Of a DNA stretch of 50,980 nt, positions 11,066 through 23,175 are shown in pieces. How positions within the stretch are numbered: position 1 is the first letter of the stretch; every line of letters starts with the position of its first letter. The notes beneath the pieces were generated by a model that saw only the letters and a list, made by a program, of their open reading frames with translations, was not told where the DNA came from and did not search any database. The DNA comes from Silene noctiflora. Taxonomy: Eukaryota > Streptophyta > Magnoliopsida > Caryophyllales > Caryophyllaceae. The stretch covers positions 64,465 to 115,444 of the forward strand of contig VHZZ01000728.1 of the NCBI GenBank assembly GCA_009801015.1, read 5' to 3'. A program made the translations under genes and the position numbers.

Positions 11066-11886
11066 GAGCACCCACGATAGAGAGGATGAGACCTCCTCTT
11101 AACACACTCTTTCTTCTAAGAGGACATCCTCTCTATTGTGAGGCATACCTAACATATCCTCTAAGCAAGAGGAAGATGGGTACTTCCTTTAGTTTTAGAG
11201 CATCCACGTTAAAGAGGATGATTTTCTCCTCTTATTTCTTCTCTTTTCTTCTTTAATTTTGACACCTCACTTTCACTCATATCACAATATCTCCATCCTC
11301 TTATTTTTACCCTTCTTAAAACAATTCTACATCAAAGAAGATCCTCTTACCATCCTCTCTCAAATTTTTTATAACCAAAAAATAAAAAAGAAGTAACTTA
11401 TATGCCACATGCTAGATGATGAATGACTAGTGGACACAAGGGTCAATGTTGCATATCCTCTAAAAATAGAGGAAGTGTTCATCTTCCTCCTAAGAGGATA
11501 TATAACAATGGTTCCACATTGAAGATAACATCCTCTTAAATGAGAGATAGTGCTAAGAGGATGGTTCATCCTCTTCAATGTGGATGCTCTTAGAGAAAAG
11601 TAGAGGAAAGCAAACATTGGCCCTAGTGCCCAATAACCAATCATAATTTGTTATGTATCCAATAATTTATTTATTTATTAAGATTGAATATTATTTAAAG
11701 TGAGAATAACTATTTAAGAGGATCCTCTTTGTTCCTCTCTATTGTGGTATAAAATTAGAGAAAATTTAAGGAAGAGTATGATAATAATGAAAAAAGGATA
11801 AATGAAAGAGAAATTGAGGTGTCATAAAATTAGTGGTAGGATGAAAAAATAAGAGGAATATATCATCCTCTCTATTGTGAATGCTC
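11066..11886. mobile_element. Tourist/Harbinger-like MITE (outer), flanked by TAA
   Basis: The left end GAGCACCCACGATAGAGAG is mirrored by the right end CTCTCTATTGTGAATGCTC, with TAA at 11063-11065 and 11887-11889. Three-base TAA/TTA duplications are typical of PIF/Harbinger elements. The 821 bp includes a second element of the same type at 11198-11589, so the original insert was about 430 bp. Confidence 0.75.
11198..11589. mobile_element. Tourist/Harbinger-like MITE (inner, nested), flanked by TTA
   Basis: The left end GAGCATCCACGTTAAAGAGG pairs with the right end CCTCTTCAATGTGGATGCTC, with TTA on each side (11195-11197 and 11590-11592). Both ends resemble those of the surrounding element. 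A short minus-strand frame inside is not a gene. Confidence 0.78.
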
Positions 11887-11894
11887 TAAAGCTC

Positions 11895-12030
11895 TTTTCT
11901 CGGTTAATAGAAGTTGAATTGAATTAAACTAAATTGAATGGAAATGAGTCAAATTGAATTGAATGAAACTAAGTTTAACGAATAAAGCTGGAAAGATGGG
12001 TTGAACTGAACTGGATAGAGGTAAGCTGAA
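11895..12030. repeat. GAACT-rich low-complexity array
   Basis: Degenerate units of GAATTGAACT(A/G)AA type. Similar arrays lie near 19640-19740, 23750-23905, 28550-28665 and 41770-41950. Confidence 0.5.
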
Positions 12031-12200
12031 GTGAGATGAGTTAAAATTAAGCCAGAAATAATAGGGGCTAAATTCGAAATAATACCGTAAGATGAACAAT
12101 GAATGCGTCTAAAACACTCTCTCTTAAAAGGGATGGTTGATCGGTTATATGTGATTTGCATGTTATCAAGTATATTTGAAACCTCTAGAGACTACCTAAC

Positions 12201-12765
12201 CAGGGGCGGACCCAAGGGGGGGCCCGGGGGGCAGGTGCTCCCCATGAAGTCTCGGAAATAAATTTTTGTAAGTATCTAATGTAAACGCGAAGTTTTCATG
12301 GCATAGTTGGTAGATGTGTGGACTTCTTTCTAGAAGATAAGGGGTTCAATATGGTAGCTGCAAATGTTAGTAATATTTTGTTGGGCCTTAGCCCATGTAA
12401 TTTGTTGTCTATTTCAAACATACATATGAAAAAATCGCTTGATATATGATTTGAACTCTAGAACTTCCAATTGACTTGCCAAATTTTAAACCATAGAACC
12501 ACTTACAATAGTTATTATAATAAGTACTAAAGTGTATTATACTCTACAAAAGAGATTATTTTTACATATATTTAAAATTTAAAATATTTTAGAGAAAATA
12601 TTATTTTTCGAAAAAATATATCAATAGAACCAATTATTTCTTCATTTTTTTACTTGTATAATAACTAATTTAAAAAAAAACTTTAAAATATAAAAATGTT
12701 GTTTTAAACGCGCGTAAATAACACGTCAAGTGCCCCCTGACACTAAATTCCTAGATCCGCCACTG
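12201..12765. mobile_element. Non-autonomous hAT element with perfect 8-bp TSD
   Basis: The left end CAGGGGCGGACC pairs with the right end GGATCCGCCACTG read inverted (CAGTGGCGGATC). TACCTAAC flanks it exactly at 12193-12200 and 12766-12773. An 8-bp duplication and CAG-type ends fit the hAT superfamily. The 565-bp interior has no transposase frame but carries a tRNA-like A box and B box. Confidence 0.9.
12299..12353 (+). promoter_or_regulatory. tRNA-like pol III A box and B box inside the hAT element
   Basis: TGGCATAGTTGG (12299-12310) fits the A-box consensus TRGYNNARNNGG. GGTTCAATATG (12343-12353) resembles the B box GGTTCGANTCC. The 44-bp spacing is in the tRNA range. No cloverleaf could be folded by eye, so this is a promoter-like relic, not a tRNA gene. 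Confidence 0.5.
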
Positions 12766-12773
12766 TACCTAAC

Positions 12774-14612
12774 TAGTTCACACTATTTAAAGATAGCAAT
12801 TGTGAATTACCTTGTCACTAAAAAAAGTTAATATTTTATAAAACTACAATATTTGAGAGATGAATCTCACAAAAAAATGTCATTTTATATTTCCCTCCAC
12901 TTTTTAAATATTTTCCACATTACTTTTCACAGATCAAGTTTTAAAACTTTGACAATAGATAAGTAAAAGTTATAAATAATAATGATATAATATTAGGATA
13001 TTTGAATTTGTTATTAAAACTCTTTCATAAAAATAGTATTTCAATTGAAAAAAAGCTATATATAGATGCCGAAAATCAAGGTCATCAAATTACCAGATTG
13101 AAGATCGAATGCAAAAACAATATTGAAAGATCATTGTGAAAAATATGATTAAAATAGAAATGTAACAATGCTAAATATGTCAAATAAGAAAAACGTTGCA
13201 ATTTTACATAGAGAGCATATTTGTATATACAAAAATGGAACATTATTTTTGTGGTAGTAAAGTTTGTTTTGTCACATAAAATGCTAATATGTCGAGAACA
13301 ATTTATATGAAACTACAGTTGTATACTTGTATGCATTACAAAGATTTTGTTTATGTTGTTATTATTATTATTATTAAAATGTAAATGGATTCAAAAGTTA
13401 GTCTATTTTTTAGAGAGATTCAATCAATTGATAGACTTAAACAATTAGTTTTTTCCGGTGTAAAGGAAGTCATAAGAACGATTTTAATGTTGATAAGGTT
13501 TGAATCCATGTCATGGGTACCACCTCGCACGACTTTATTAATTAAGCCAATTAACATTTGTACTAAACAATAATTAATCGACATGATGAAAAATTGAAGA
13601 TAGATAGTAGCTGAAACAGGATATACATCTGGAAATTAAAGTACATCGACATCTTGTGTCAAGTAGCAATCTGCATTCAATTTGCCAGCAAAATGTCTAT
13701 TAACTGATGAATGTTCAATTTGTTCATAAGCATTGAAGAATTTAAGATGAGCAAGAATTAATATTGGAGGGACCAAATTACATTTATGTAATCGTGGAAT
13801 TAAGGGTTTAAAATACATTTATTATGTAATGGTGTAGTTGATACAAGGACCCATAATTACATATCATGGCCGAGTTAAGCGAGCTAGTGGTCGACCATGA
13901 AAGGAGCTTGTTCTGTATAAGGTTGTATTTAAGAATTAAATATATTCTTAAAATGAAATTAAATTAGGTATTTATGATAGAATTATGCGTAAATTAATGT
14001 CATTAATACTTGATTTAAGCGTTTTTTTTTTCTTTTTTTGGGAACTTAAATATATCATTTTCCTTTTTGTTATGCTGGTCTCTCTGTTATTTTTTTACGT
14101 TTTTGTTTCAAATGTAAAAGTTATTTCCTCTCTCATATGCAAATCTTTCTTTCACTTTTAGCATTTTTTTTCAAGTATTTAATATGATATACGGAGTAGT
14201 ATGATTTTATTTTATATCATGTGAAATGGCTTAGAGCAATTGCGACTATCGGGTGATTGTACGTATACGTAATAAATGAATAAAGGTTTTGAGTCCATAC
14301 TTCTCATTAATACTTTTAAAAAATATTTTACTATTTATATAATATTTTCATTTCCATTGAGTCGCTTGGCATTCAATTTTTTGCATTCTTGCCCATACCA
14401 AAAGGTCATGTACCACAATATTTATTGTTATAAAAAGTTGGTTCAGTTCTAATAAATTCAATGAAAATGACTCCGTATGTCCTACGGTCCTAGTGCTCTA
14501 TCAGGAGACAGTAAGCAATTGTATATTAATCCGTATACCGTATACGTTATACGCAGTATGTATAGCAAATGTACACAACCAGTCAGTCAACCATGGTATG
14601 GATAGAACAAGC
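12774..14612. other. Intergenic, no gene recognised
   Basis: AT-rich. A 60-residue minus-strand frame at 13636-13818 is not recognised and has no supporting context. The stretch near 13497 contains GGTTTGAATCC, a B-box-like string without a convincing A box. Confidence 0.4.
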
Positions 14613-14614
14613 TA

Positions 14615-14705
14615 CTCCCTCCGATCCACACCAATGGTAACATAGACTCATTTTTCTTCTCATAAAATGTGGGTCCATGTTACCATTGATGTGGATCGAA
14701 GGGAG
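14615..14705. mobile_element. Stowaway-like MITE
   Basis: A 91-bp element with near-perfect inverted halves: CTCCCTCCGATCCACACCAA at the left and its inverse at the right (GATGTGGATCGAAGGGAG). TA dinucleotides lie at 14613-14614 and 14706-14707. It should fold into one long hairpin. Confidence 0.85.
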
Positions 14706-15904
14706 TATTAAAATATTGATGATATGGATAAATAGAACATAAAATAAGACATTTATACATGTATAAAATGGACTCACAGGAGTTTGTTTACATAAAATAA
14801 TACAACTATACAAGTAATACAAGTATTAAGGAAAAATATTATTTTTAATATCTCGAATTTGACATAATTTTGGGGTTTGAATGTTTATCATTTAGGTAAT
14901 TTCACCTTGCTACCTCTTATCTAAACAAATACTTTGTGCACCATAAATTTAAGTTGTTTTAGTTAGATGTTTAGCTAAAAGTATATTTGATAAATTTGTA
15001 GAAAAGCTAACTGAAAATAACTTGCTTCTCACATGTTATCCTAGGAAGCATTATATTTTAAGTAATTAATTTGGTTAAATAAGTTACTTATCAAACATTT
15101 TCATAAAAATTAATCAGAAGAGATGAAACACCCCGGACTAACGTGGACGGGAAGCGGTTACTCACGGTAGCTTATCAGGCTATATATACTTGGCCCACAT
15201 ATCAACACGAGTCCTTTTCATCACATTTTGACCTCACTCGTGTAATAATCTTATATATGTAACCACTTTGTTAAGCACATAAGCCAGAGTTTAAGGGTAT
15301 GGTGAACCCCTAATTTGTAAGGGAAATAATGAAACGCAATAGATGTAAAGCTTTATGTGTGTCACGTAGGCAATAATTAAATTGTTTAGTTAAAGGAAGC
15401 AAATGAATGAGTTACTCTTGGAGTAAACGTTTGTTAATCTCATGTATAAAGCCATAAAAGGTTGATGCTTGTTCATAAAGTCTATTTGATTATTAGTGCA
15501 TCATAAAGTCATACTTCTATTTAATCATTACTCACTAGTGGGGGAAAAGTGGCTTTCCGCTTGCTCTTTTCTAAATTGCCTTTTCTTTCTTATTATTATT
15601 CTTAAGGATTCCCTCATTTAATAAAAATCAAAAAATTAAAAATTAAAGAAAAAGATGCCCTATTCTATCAATACAAAAGTTTTGTAAGGACCTTTTTGTC
15701 CAATTAATTCTTCGAATTAGCAAACTTAGAAAAATCGATATACCAAATTCATTGTTATGCAACCGCAATTTACGATTGCAACAATAATTATGTTGTATCG
15801 TATAATAGTCGTACTCAAAACCAAATCTTAATTTAGACCGAATTAAATTTGTTAACGTGAATAAATTCTAAGAAATTAAATCAAGATTCGAGTTCATTTT
15901 ATTA
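14706..15904. other. Intergenic, nothing firm
   Basis: Mostly AT-rich. A more GC-rich island at about 15127-15175 (ACACCCCGGACTAACGTGG and following) stands out in composition but matches nothing I recognise. Confidence 0.35.
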
Positions 15905-16213
15905 TCCTATCTACATAGTATAAAAGCTAAGTCGTTTAGGAGATTTTCATTGGTTATCAAGTCTTTTAGTTGGAGTCCACAATAAAAAAATTTCCATAAA
16001 TTGCTCACCCCACTAATCCACTATTTAGCACAACATTTCATTTCTCTAAAACTTATTAAATATTTCAAAATCAATATCAGAAATTCTATAATTAAGACGA
16101 GTGCCATCGCCTATCTCTGTTCAGGTTGATCTTATTCTTACGTCTAATATTACTATACTTCCAATAAAACTTTTGAAGCAACCCGTGCATTTTTTGCACG
16201 GGTTTATAACTAG
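15905..16213 (+). mobile_element. Small non-autonomous Helitron
   Basis: Begins TCCTATCTACATAGTATAAAAG after an A and ends in CTAG before T. A 9-bp stem hairpin (ACCCGTGCA...TGCACGGGT, 16181-16203) lies seven bases before the CTAG. The TC start, subterminal hairpin, CTAG end and A^T insertion site are the Helitron signature. It is 309 bp with no coding capacity. Confidence 0.8.
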
Positions 16214-16215
16214 TA

Positions 16216-17512
16216 TCTATAAAAGTCAAAGCATTTAAATGCTTCATATTGGTTGTTTGATTTTAGGGTAAATGAACCCCACCATCATTTCTCCCCTTTA
16301 ATTGCTCTCTCCCCTCTCATTTCATTTGCTTTCCATTTTTACAAACTTCCGATTTCAAAATATTCATATTCATATGTTAAGTTTACTAGTGTAGTACCCG
16401 TGCAAATGCACGGTATTTTAGATACAGATATTAAAGAATTTGATAATTAATTAAACTAATGCAGTTTGCCTCCGTTTTGAAAAGAGTAGAAAATTTGCAT
16501 ATATAATTCCAAGGACATATTTTATTAGCCTTATTTATGTAAAANTTAAATAATAATTGATGTTATAAAATTAATTAGGAGATAAATATAGTTTAATAGT
16601 AAATATAGATAGTAAACACTAATTAATTACGAAATAAATATTGTCCATAGAATATCACTTAGGCGGGAAATTTAAGCGGGAGAATTTAGAGATGTGTTAA
16701 TNTTTTAGTATATAGGGGATTATAAAAAGTTTATTTACATTAAATTTTATGCTAAACAACAAAATACAAAAAAAATATATAACGAAAATCTGTTCAGAAA
16801 TTCATATGCTCAACGACTACAAATTAATAAATTTCAAACTAATAAATTAAAAAATAATAAATAAAATATAGACAAGCAAATTCATATAATTATACACCAA
16901 ATTTAACACGGAGACCCGGATTATAATATCTTGATGAAAAAAAACAAAAAAAAGATCAATTAAAATTAATTATCGGGAAAAAAATTATGTGCAATTATTT
17001 TGCATGAGGAAAAAATCAACCCTATATATGCTTCGAGTTTTTTTTGGGTAGTTAGAAGGCCGTAGTTTATATTATATGGTCGGATTTTTTTTGGGTAGTT
17101 AGAGGGTCGCCCAATAAAAATATGGGTTAATTAGGATGGTTAGGATTTAAACTGTAGGTATAATTTTCAGATCTATACATATTTTTATTGACTATTATCC
17201 GTTTTAAGTTTAAAAAGGGTCAATATCAACCCCTTGGGTATATAAGACAAATATTTTACTTTTCCTATGCATAATGCTATTGTTTTGTCTTATATTCATC
17301 TTATACGTATATATTTGACTCGTCTTAAATATTTATTTTTATAATGTCGAGATAATGCGTTGTTTTTACTTATGTCTAAGTTAAGTGTATAAATTTTCTT
17401 TACTTTTTACAGCGGTAAAACTATAATACTAAAATCTCTTTTCACCTTCTTATTAATTTTTTCAATTTAATAAAATTAAACCCGTGTATTTTTTGCACGG
17501 GCATAAAACTAG
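16216..17512 (+). mobile_element. Helitron (+) interrupted by a second Helitron
   Basis: The putative start TCTATAAAAGTCAAAGC follows the previous element directly. The 3' end is clear: hairpin CCCGTGTATTTTTTGCACGGG at about 17481-17501, then CTAG at 17509-17512 before T. The minus-strand element at 16386-16719 sits inside. A 17-bp segment, TTTTTTGGGTAGTTAGA, recurs about 50 bp apart near 17042 and 17088. The left boundary is less certain than the right. Confidence 0.6.
16386..16719 (-). mobile_element. Small Helitron, minus strand, nested
   Basis: Read on the minus strand it starts TCCCCTATATACTAAAA and ends with a hairpin (CCGTGCATTTGCACGG) and CTAG at 16389-16386. Host A (16385) and T (16720) flank it. 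It shares CCCGCCTAAGTGA near its 5' end with the Helitron at 46284, so the two belong to one family. Ns lie at 16545 and 16702. Confidence 0.8.
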
Positions 17513-18740
17513 TATATTTATTAAATTGATCGGTTGTTTTAATTTGAGTGATTACTTGTTAAGGATATATTTATGAGAAGTATTTAAATTAAAGGTAAAC
17601 AAATGATTGATATTAAGAGAATCTGTAGTTACCCCTTACCATTAGAGAGTTCCAATGATGCAAAGAAAAAACAACCATTTTGAATGATTGTCCTTTTGAA
17701 ACCAAACATATATACATAAACAATTCCACAAATATTACTAGTACTATTAGAGTATTAGAAACTTAAATCTCAACACTATTGAAATTTTTGTACGGTCAAA
17801 TCAGCTGGCTATTGCTTGATTTGGTATCAATATATATTAAGGTACAATCAACTAAAAAAAGCCAAAGTGGTAATATTAACTTTTGATGAAAGCATTTTCA
17901 AAAAAAGATAATATTATATATAACTATAATTACTTTCATTGGATTAACCATTCTACTAAAAGCCCTAACATTGCGGATTTGTGTTTTTCTTTTGTTTAAT
18001 CCAACTCCTTTGTTATCGTACTTGTCTAATCTTTTTATTTTTGTATCACATATAAGTTACTTCGTATGTTTTAACAAAAAACAATTATTTCTACATGTTT
18101 TTGATTGTTTTTTTCATCATTTTTACAGATTATTTTGAATGATTAGCGATTTTAAAAGTTTCTTATGACCATAATGAAATCAGGGTATGTAATTAATTCT
18201 ATGACCTATATATATGTTGGATCCATATTTCAAAAAGATGTTCATGCTTATCTAATTAGGTTAAATAATTAATTGTAGCACACTTAACCTAATAATTTAC
18301 TTTGTACATCATAAAGCAAGGGACCTTTCCTTAAATTATGCTAAACAAAAGAAAAAGAAAGAGAAAAGGTGTATAGAAAAAAGTCTAATTACTTTGAGTG
18401 CAAGAAGCTACCAAAACCTTTTTAAGTTGAATATCTATCTAAATTCCCAGCTGTGAGAGTGGTTTAATGTCATATCTTGCTTACTTTGCTTAAAGCTTGC
18501 TTGACCCCTTATTATTGATATGAATGTCATCATATATTATATGTGAACGAATACAACACTAAAATGACTTTGGCATGCACTACTTAAAAGTTATGGGTCC
18601 TCTTTTGTCTCATGATACTCCATCAATTAAGCTTTTATCATCAACCTTTTTTGAATCAATTTGTAATTTCAAACATGTTGATTGAAGATTTATAGGATGC
18701 ATGTTTTTGTTATTTTTCTAAATTTCTTGTCACTTGTATC
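17513..18740. other. Intergenic, nothing supported
   Basis: AT-rich. A sequence near 17600 (GGTAAACAAATGATTGA) resembles a single Stowaway end, with no partner found. Confidence 0.35.
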
Positions 18741-18941
18741 TAAACTTAGTAAACGGGTCATTTGGGTCAGGTTCGGTCCGTTAATTTAGGTCGGACTGGG
18801 TTATTTTGGGTTAATTATTATCAAATTATCTGTGGATACTAATCAGTTTGTAACATTAAACATTCGAGTTAAGTTATAAAGGGTCGGGTCAATTCGGGTT
18901 CGGGTCGGGTTAGTCGGAACGGGTCAATTTTGTCAAGTCTA
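18741..18941. mobile_element. GGGTC-rich hAT-like element, copy A
   Basis: The left end TAAACTTAGTAAACGGGTC and right end GTCAATTTTGTCAAGTCTA are degenerate inverted copies of the family terminus TAGACCTGGCAAACGGGT. The interior is made of CGGGTCGGGTT units. No target-site duplication is visible; the Stowaway at 18945 abuts it. Confidence 0.6.
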
Positions 18942-18944
18942 CTA

Positions 18945-19151
18945 CTCCCTCTGTACTGGTCATTTGTTTGCATGTTCCATTTTAGGGTATCTCGGTCATT
19001 TTTTTGTCTTTCTATTTTAGGAATGCATTTAGTGGGCAATTGAATCCTTCACACTAAATTTGATTCACTTGTCATCTAATAATTAGTTTCCTTCTCTTTT
19101 TTTGTCTTTGTGCCAAAATCAAAGGCAAGCAAATGACCGGGATAAAAGGAG
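18945..19151. mobile_element. Stowaway-like MITE
   Basis: The left end CTCCCTCTGTACTGGTCATT mirrors the right end AATGACCGGGATAAAAGGAG, with TA at 18943-18944 and 19152-19153. It is 207 bp long. Confidence 0.8.
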
Positions 19152-20714
19152 TATTTTCCTTCAAGTGCTTGCAAATTCGCAAGTGATTTGATCCATATAT
19201 TGAGGAGCTGAGTATCTGCGGTGTAAATTACTCGAGTAAATTGAGCTATTTGGCACCAATTCGAACTCAATTTTAGGTAACAAAATCAAAAATTTATGCT
19301 TAGGATTAATTTTTTGTTAAGTATTTATACAAGAGCGTTTTATATTCGCTTTATCCTGATCTTTTATTTACATTTATTTTTTACCCTGGAATAAAGGAAA
19401 TGAGATATGACATACCTTAAGAAATGTTAAAAGGGGAAAAACCAACTTGCATGTAAAAAGTATTATTAACAATTCATATGTACTTAAAATATAAACGTAA
19501 AGAATTGTCTAAGGCACCCATATAATAAAAATTTAAAGAAATGATCAGAACCAAGAGTAGTTTATTACGAGCAGTTCAGAAATACATTACTACGCTTAGA
19601 AAGTTTCGTCTTTCATACTCATCTATATTTCACTCACATTTAAGCCATGTTATTTTCGGCCGAAAAGAGTTAAACTGAACTAAACTAAACATAATGAAAC
19701 TCAATTAAATGAAGCTGAACTGAACCGAAATAAGAGTTTCTTGTCCGATTGCCTTAATCGTATGATGTGTGCATGAACCTTAAGAGATTAGGGAGTATGT
19801 AAGAAGATACCATTAGATTGGAAGACAAACAGAAAAATACCCTAATAATCACTTTATTAGTTCAGAACTACTCAACTTTAAGTAATTAAAATGAAAAGGT
19901 AGCTGCTGCAAAAAAAATCCACTAAAACCAAATCAAAGATAAGTGGCGGGGGTGCCAAGAAAAGTGGCAGAGAATATTTCTAGTTAATATTAATATAAAA
20001 TAAAAATAAAAATAATAATAAAAATAATAATAATTGAAATAAAAAGGGAACATAAAAATGTGTAAGAAAAAGCTGAAAACGAAAAAGGTGGTAAGATTGA
20101 TAAAAGTAGGAGTAGTAAGTATGAAAAGGTGGTAGCCGTGCGATGCCTTTAGCAGCAGTTTGCGTGTGAAAAGCACAAAATTGGTTCAAAAGCATTCAAA
20201 ATATTATTCCACGCTCTTTCTACCTTCGTGTACTAAACTTTTTCATCATAATCATAATTACTAGGGTTTTCATTAAAGATGTGTTTTTTTGAAATTTGAT
20301 TCTTTTGATTTTTGCACACTTAATGTTGGAAAGTGTAATTATGAGTTTGTTGATGTGTGTTTCACATATTAGAAGGTTAATTTGAGTCGGTCAAGCCTCA
20401 TTAGATTGTCATGATATAGGTCACTCTGAATACAGGTCAGATATTACGGATCTAGTCAGAACCAAGGTAAACACTTGGTAAAAAAATAGTGGAATATTGC
20501 TTTTGCTGCCTTTTCACCTGCTTTTAAATTGAGAAAAATATTTTCTTACATATTTAATCAAAATTAATTTTAATATTTTAATTATATTTAAGTTTTACTT
20601 TACTTATTTTTAAAATTTTTAAAAAAATAAATTTGAAATTATTAAAATATTAATATTTTATATTATACAGTATTTGAAATAAATGTAAAAGTAAATATTT
20701 TACTCTGTAGTATA
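19152..20714. other. Intergenic with a GAACT-type array
   Basis: 19640-19740 holds a degenerate GAACTGAACTAAA array introduced by TTTTCGGCCGAAAAG. Short frames at 19922-20195 are A/T-rich and not convincing. Confidence 0.4.
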
Positions 20715-20991
20715 CTTCCTCCATACGGACCATACCACACAAATGTAACACTTACTATAAATGGACGTACCATATCAAAGGTAACATTTCTTATTTGGCC
20801 CACAATATAACCAAATTATCTTACATTTGATACTTATACAAAATGTCGTTACATACCCCACGCATCAACCCAAAATTAAACCCATGATTACATACACTAC
20901 CTATTTTTTTTCCATATTTACCATTATTTTTTCCACATTTTCTTAAATACTTCATTTTCCCCTACGCTACCTTTGGTGTGTACGGAGGGAG
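20715..20991. mobile_element. Stowaway-like MITE
   Basis: The left end CTTCCTCCATACGGACCATA pairs with the right end TGTGTACGGAGGGAG, with TA at 20713-20714 and 20992-20993. The internal arms continue the inverted repeat (AAATGTAAC against CTACCTTT). It is 277 bp long. Confidence 0.7.
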
Positions 20992-21592
20992 TATTAAATT
21001 TAAAAATCACTTTAATAATTCAATTTTAAATAATTTTATATCATTTAGTGAAAAAAAAATTCAAATTAATATGATTTATATATAAACGTTTTACGATAAA
21101 TACGATTAGTAGTAAATGTAATCATATATTCATATTATTAAAAATATATATAATTTAATTTTAAAAAATATGTTCTCGGCTTAAAAATTGGTATAATATA
21201 AAACGTTAAAAAATTTTCTAGTCCAAATTTTGACTCTGACCCGACCTGGCCGACTATATGAGTGAAGATTGCAATAAAAACAAAGCGCGTAGAAAAAACG
21301 AATGTTGTAGTTGAGTGAGATGGATGGAAAGAAAAAGGAGTAGGAAAAGATAATGTTGGTGACAAATCAATAAAAAAAAAAAAGAAAAAAAGAAAAAGGA
21401 GAGTCAAGGAGTTAGAAAAGAGAGTGATAGAGTAAAGATGGAAAAGGTGAATAATTTCACAGAACTCATGATTCTATCTGCTCAACTCCCTAAAAAAGCC
21501 TTTACTTTATCTCTCTCTTCTTTCATCTCCTAAGTCCTAATAAGATCAATTTTTGATTTCACCCCGAATAAAATAACTGCATCCAAAGATGG
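20992..21592. other. Intergenic, nothing supported
   Basis: AT-rich with a purine-rich stretch at about 21300-21450. No gene or bounded element was found. Confidence 0.35.
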
Positions 21593-22039
21593 ATCACCTA
21601 GTAAACGGGTCAATCGAACGGAATCGGGTTATAACTGGGTCAGGTTATCTCGAGTTTCTTAGTTTTTCGGATTAGTTCGAGTTGGCTCATTTCGGGTTAC
21701 GGACTGTTTCAAGTTTGTTGGTAGGGTCTGTTCCGTGTCAAGCGGATCTGTTTATTTCGGGTCGGATCATTTTCGGGTCAATGATTAAGAGAATAAAAAT
21801 GCATTTCAAGTCTTTTGGGTCAATTAAAGTTATGTTTTGTGAAGTCATTTTCGGGTTAGTGGTTTGGGACCGGGTCATTTCGGGTCGGGTCTGTTAGGAG
21901 TCAATGAAAGCTCGGGTCATTTTCGAGCCGAGTCGGGTCGAATCAATTCGGGCTTCGGGTGTCATCCGGGTGTGGCAGTTTGGGTCCGTTTCGATTCTCG
22001 AGTCAGCCTTTTCATGTCGGGTTAATTTTGCGAGGTCTA
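21593..22039. mobile_element. GGGTC-rich hAT-like element, copy B
   Basis: The left end ATCACCTAGTAAACGGGTC and right end GTTAATTTTGCGAGGTCTA match the family termini in inverted orientation. The interior is 447 bp of TTTCGGGTCGGGTCAATT units. The open frame at 21682-21897 is repeat translation, not a gene. No target-site duplication is visible. Confidence 0.6.
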
Positions 22040-22043
22040 ATCT

Positions 22044-22182
22044 AGGGGGGCTAGCAGGGGTTGCCCGACCCTAGTGAATGAGAATTTCGTAGATTTTAGT
22101 TAAATTTTTCGAAATTTATCCGAGCATACCTTATATAATTACCTATTCGCCCTTCTAAGTTGAAATCCTGGTTCCGTCATTG
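22044..22182. mobile_element. Relic of the CAGGGGCGGA hAT family
   Basis: A GGGGGGGCTAGCAGGGG stretch followed by an end AATCCTGGTTCCGTCATTG resembles the right end of the element at 12201-12765 (AATTCCTAGATCCGCCACTG). The left terminus is missing. Confidence 0.4.
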
Positions 22183-23135
22183 ATTGCATCTCCTATATAG
22201 TTATTTCTTCCTACTAAACTATTCTTATGAATTTTTAAATAAAATTGTTGTATAGCGTATAACATTCTAATGTCATAATTAATAAGAACAAATGTTTTTT
22301 TTTTAATAATGTGATTGTATAAATACGACTGTAATTAGTAAATCTTGCTTAAATGGAGTATCTGTTTTAAATTTTAAAACGAATCAAATACTACAACATG
22401 TTAGTAATAAAGACAAAACTGGACATTTAATGGTTGGTGATATTGACATGCCAGTTATGCCGTCTATATTGATGGACTTGACTTTTTATCATTTAATAAA
22501 ATGGAGTTATTACTATCTTTATTATATATCGAGACACCGAGTCATCTATTTTTAATATATAATACCTTAATAATAATAATAATTTCACACTCAAATTCAC
22601 TAACTTCAAAATTTACTATTTCATCCATCAAAAATTAGATTTTCAACTTTTACTAATTGGACGATTTGCTTAGTCAAATTAACTTATATTCTGACCGCAA
22701 TTTATCTCACATTATATTATATTAGGTCACCTTAAATCGTACACATAATCAAATCGAAACTTCATTCATTCATAACAATAATAACAACAAGAATAATTAT
22801 GATTCAAAAATTGAACAAAAGCCCCCTAAATTCCAATATTTAAAGCAAAGAAATGAAAAGATAGAGTAAATATGTGAAAGAAAAGAAGTGGTGTATCCTT
22901 TTCGCATTGAAATTTCTCAAACCCAACAATAACAACATCTTTATTAATCTCATTTTCCAACTTTTTACGTGACTCACCTTAAAAAACAATTAAATAAAAA
23001 AATAAAGATAAAGAAAAGATGTAAGCTTAAAAAAGGTGACCTCCTACTTTAGAGATGTCCCTTTGTTGGCATTTGTGAAATTGAAGGAATTTTAGGTTCT
23101 CATTTTTTTCTGTCCTTTTCTTCCTTCTCTCTCTT

Positions 23136-23175
<40 letters not shown>

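Noticed and set aside
13497-13512. GGTTTGAATCC as a tRNA or SINE B box
   Set aside because: No A box at the right distance and no bounded element.
13636-13818. 60-residue minus-strand frame resembling coding sequence
   Set aside because: No family recognised and no neighbouring exon could be placed.
21138-21407. 89-residue minus-strand frame as a secreted peptide
   Set aside because: Poly-Phe start from an A run on the plus strand; composition-driven.
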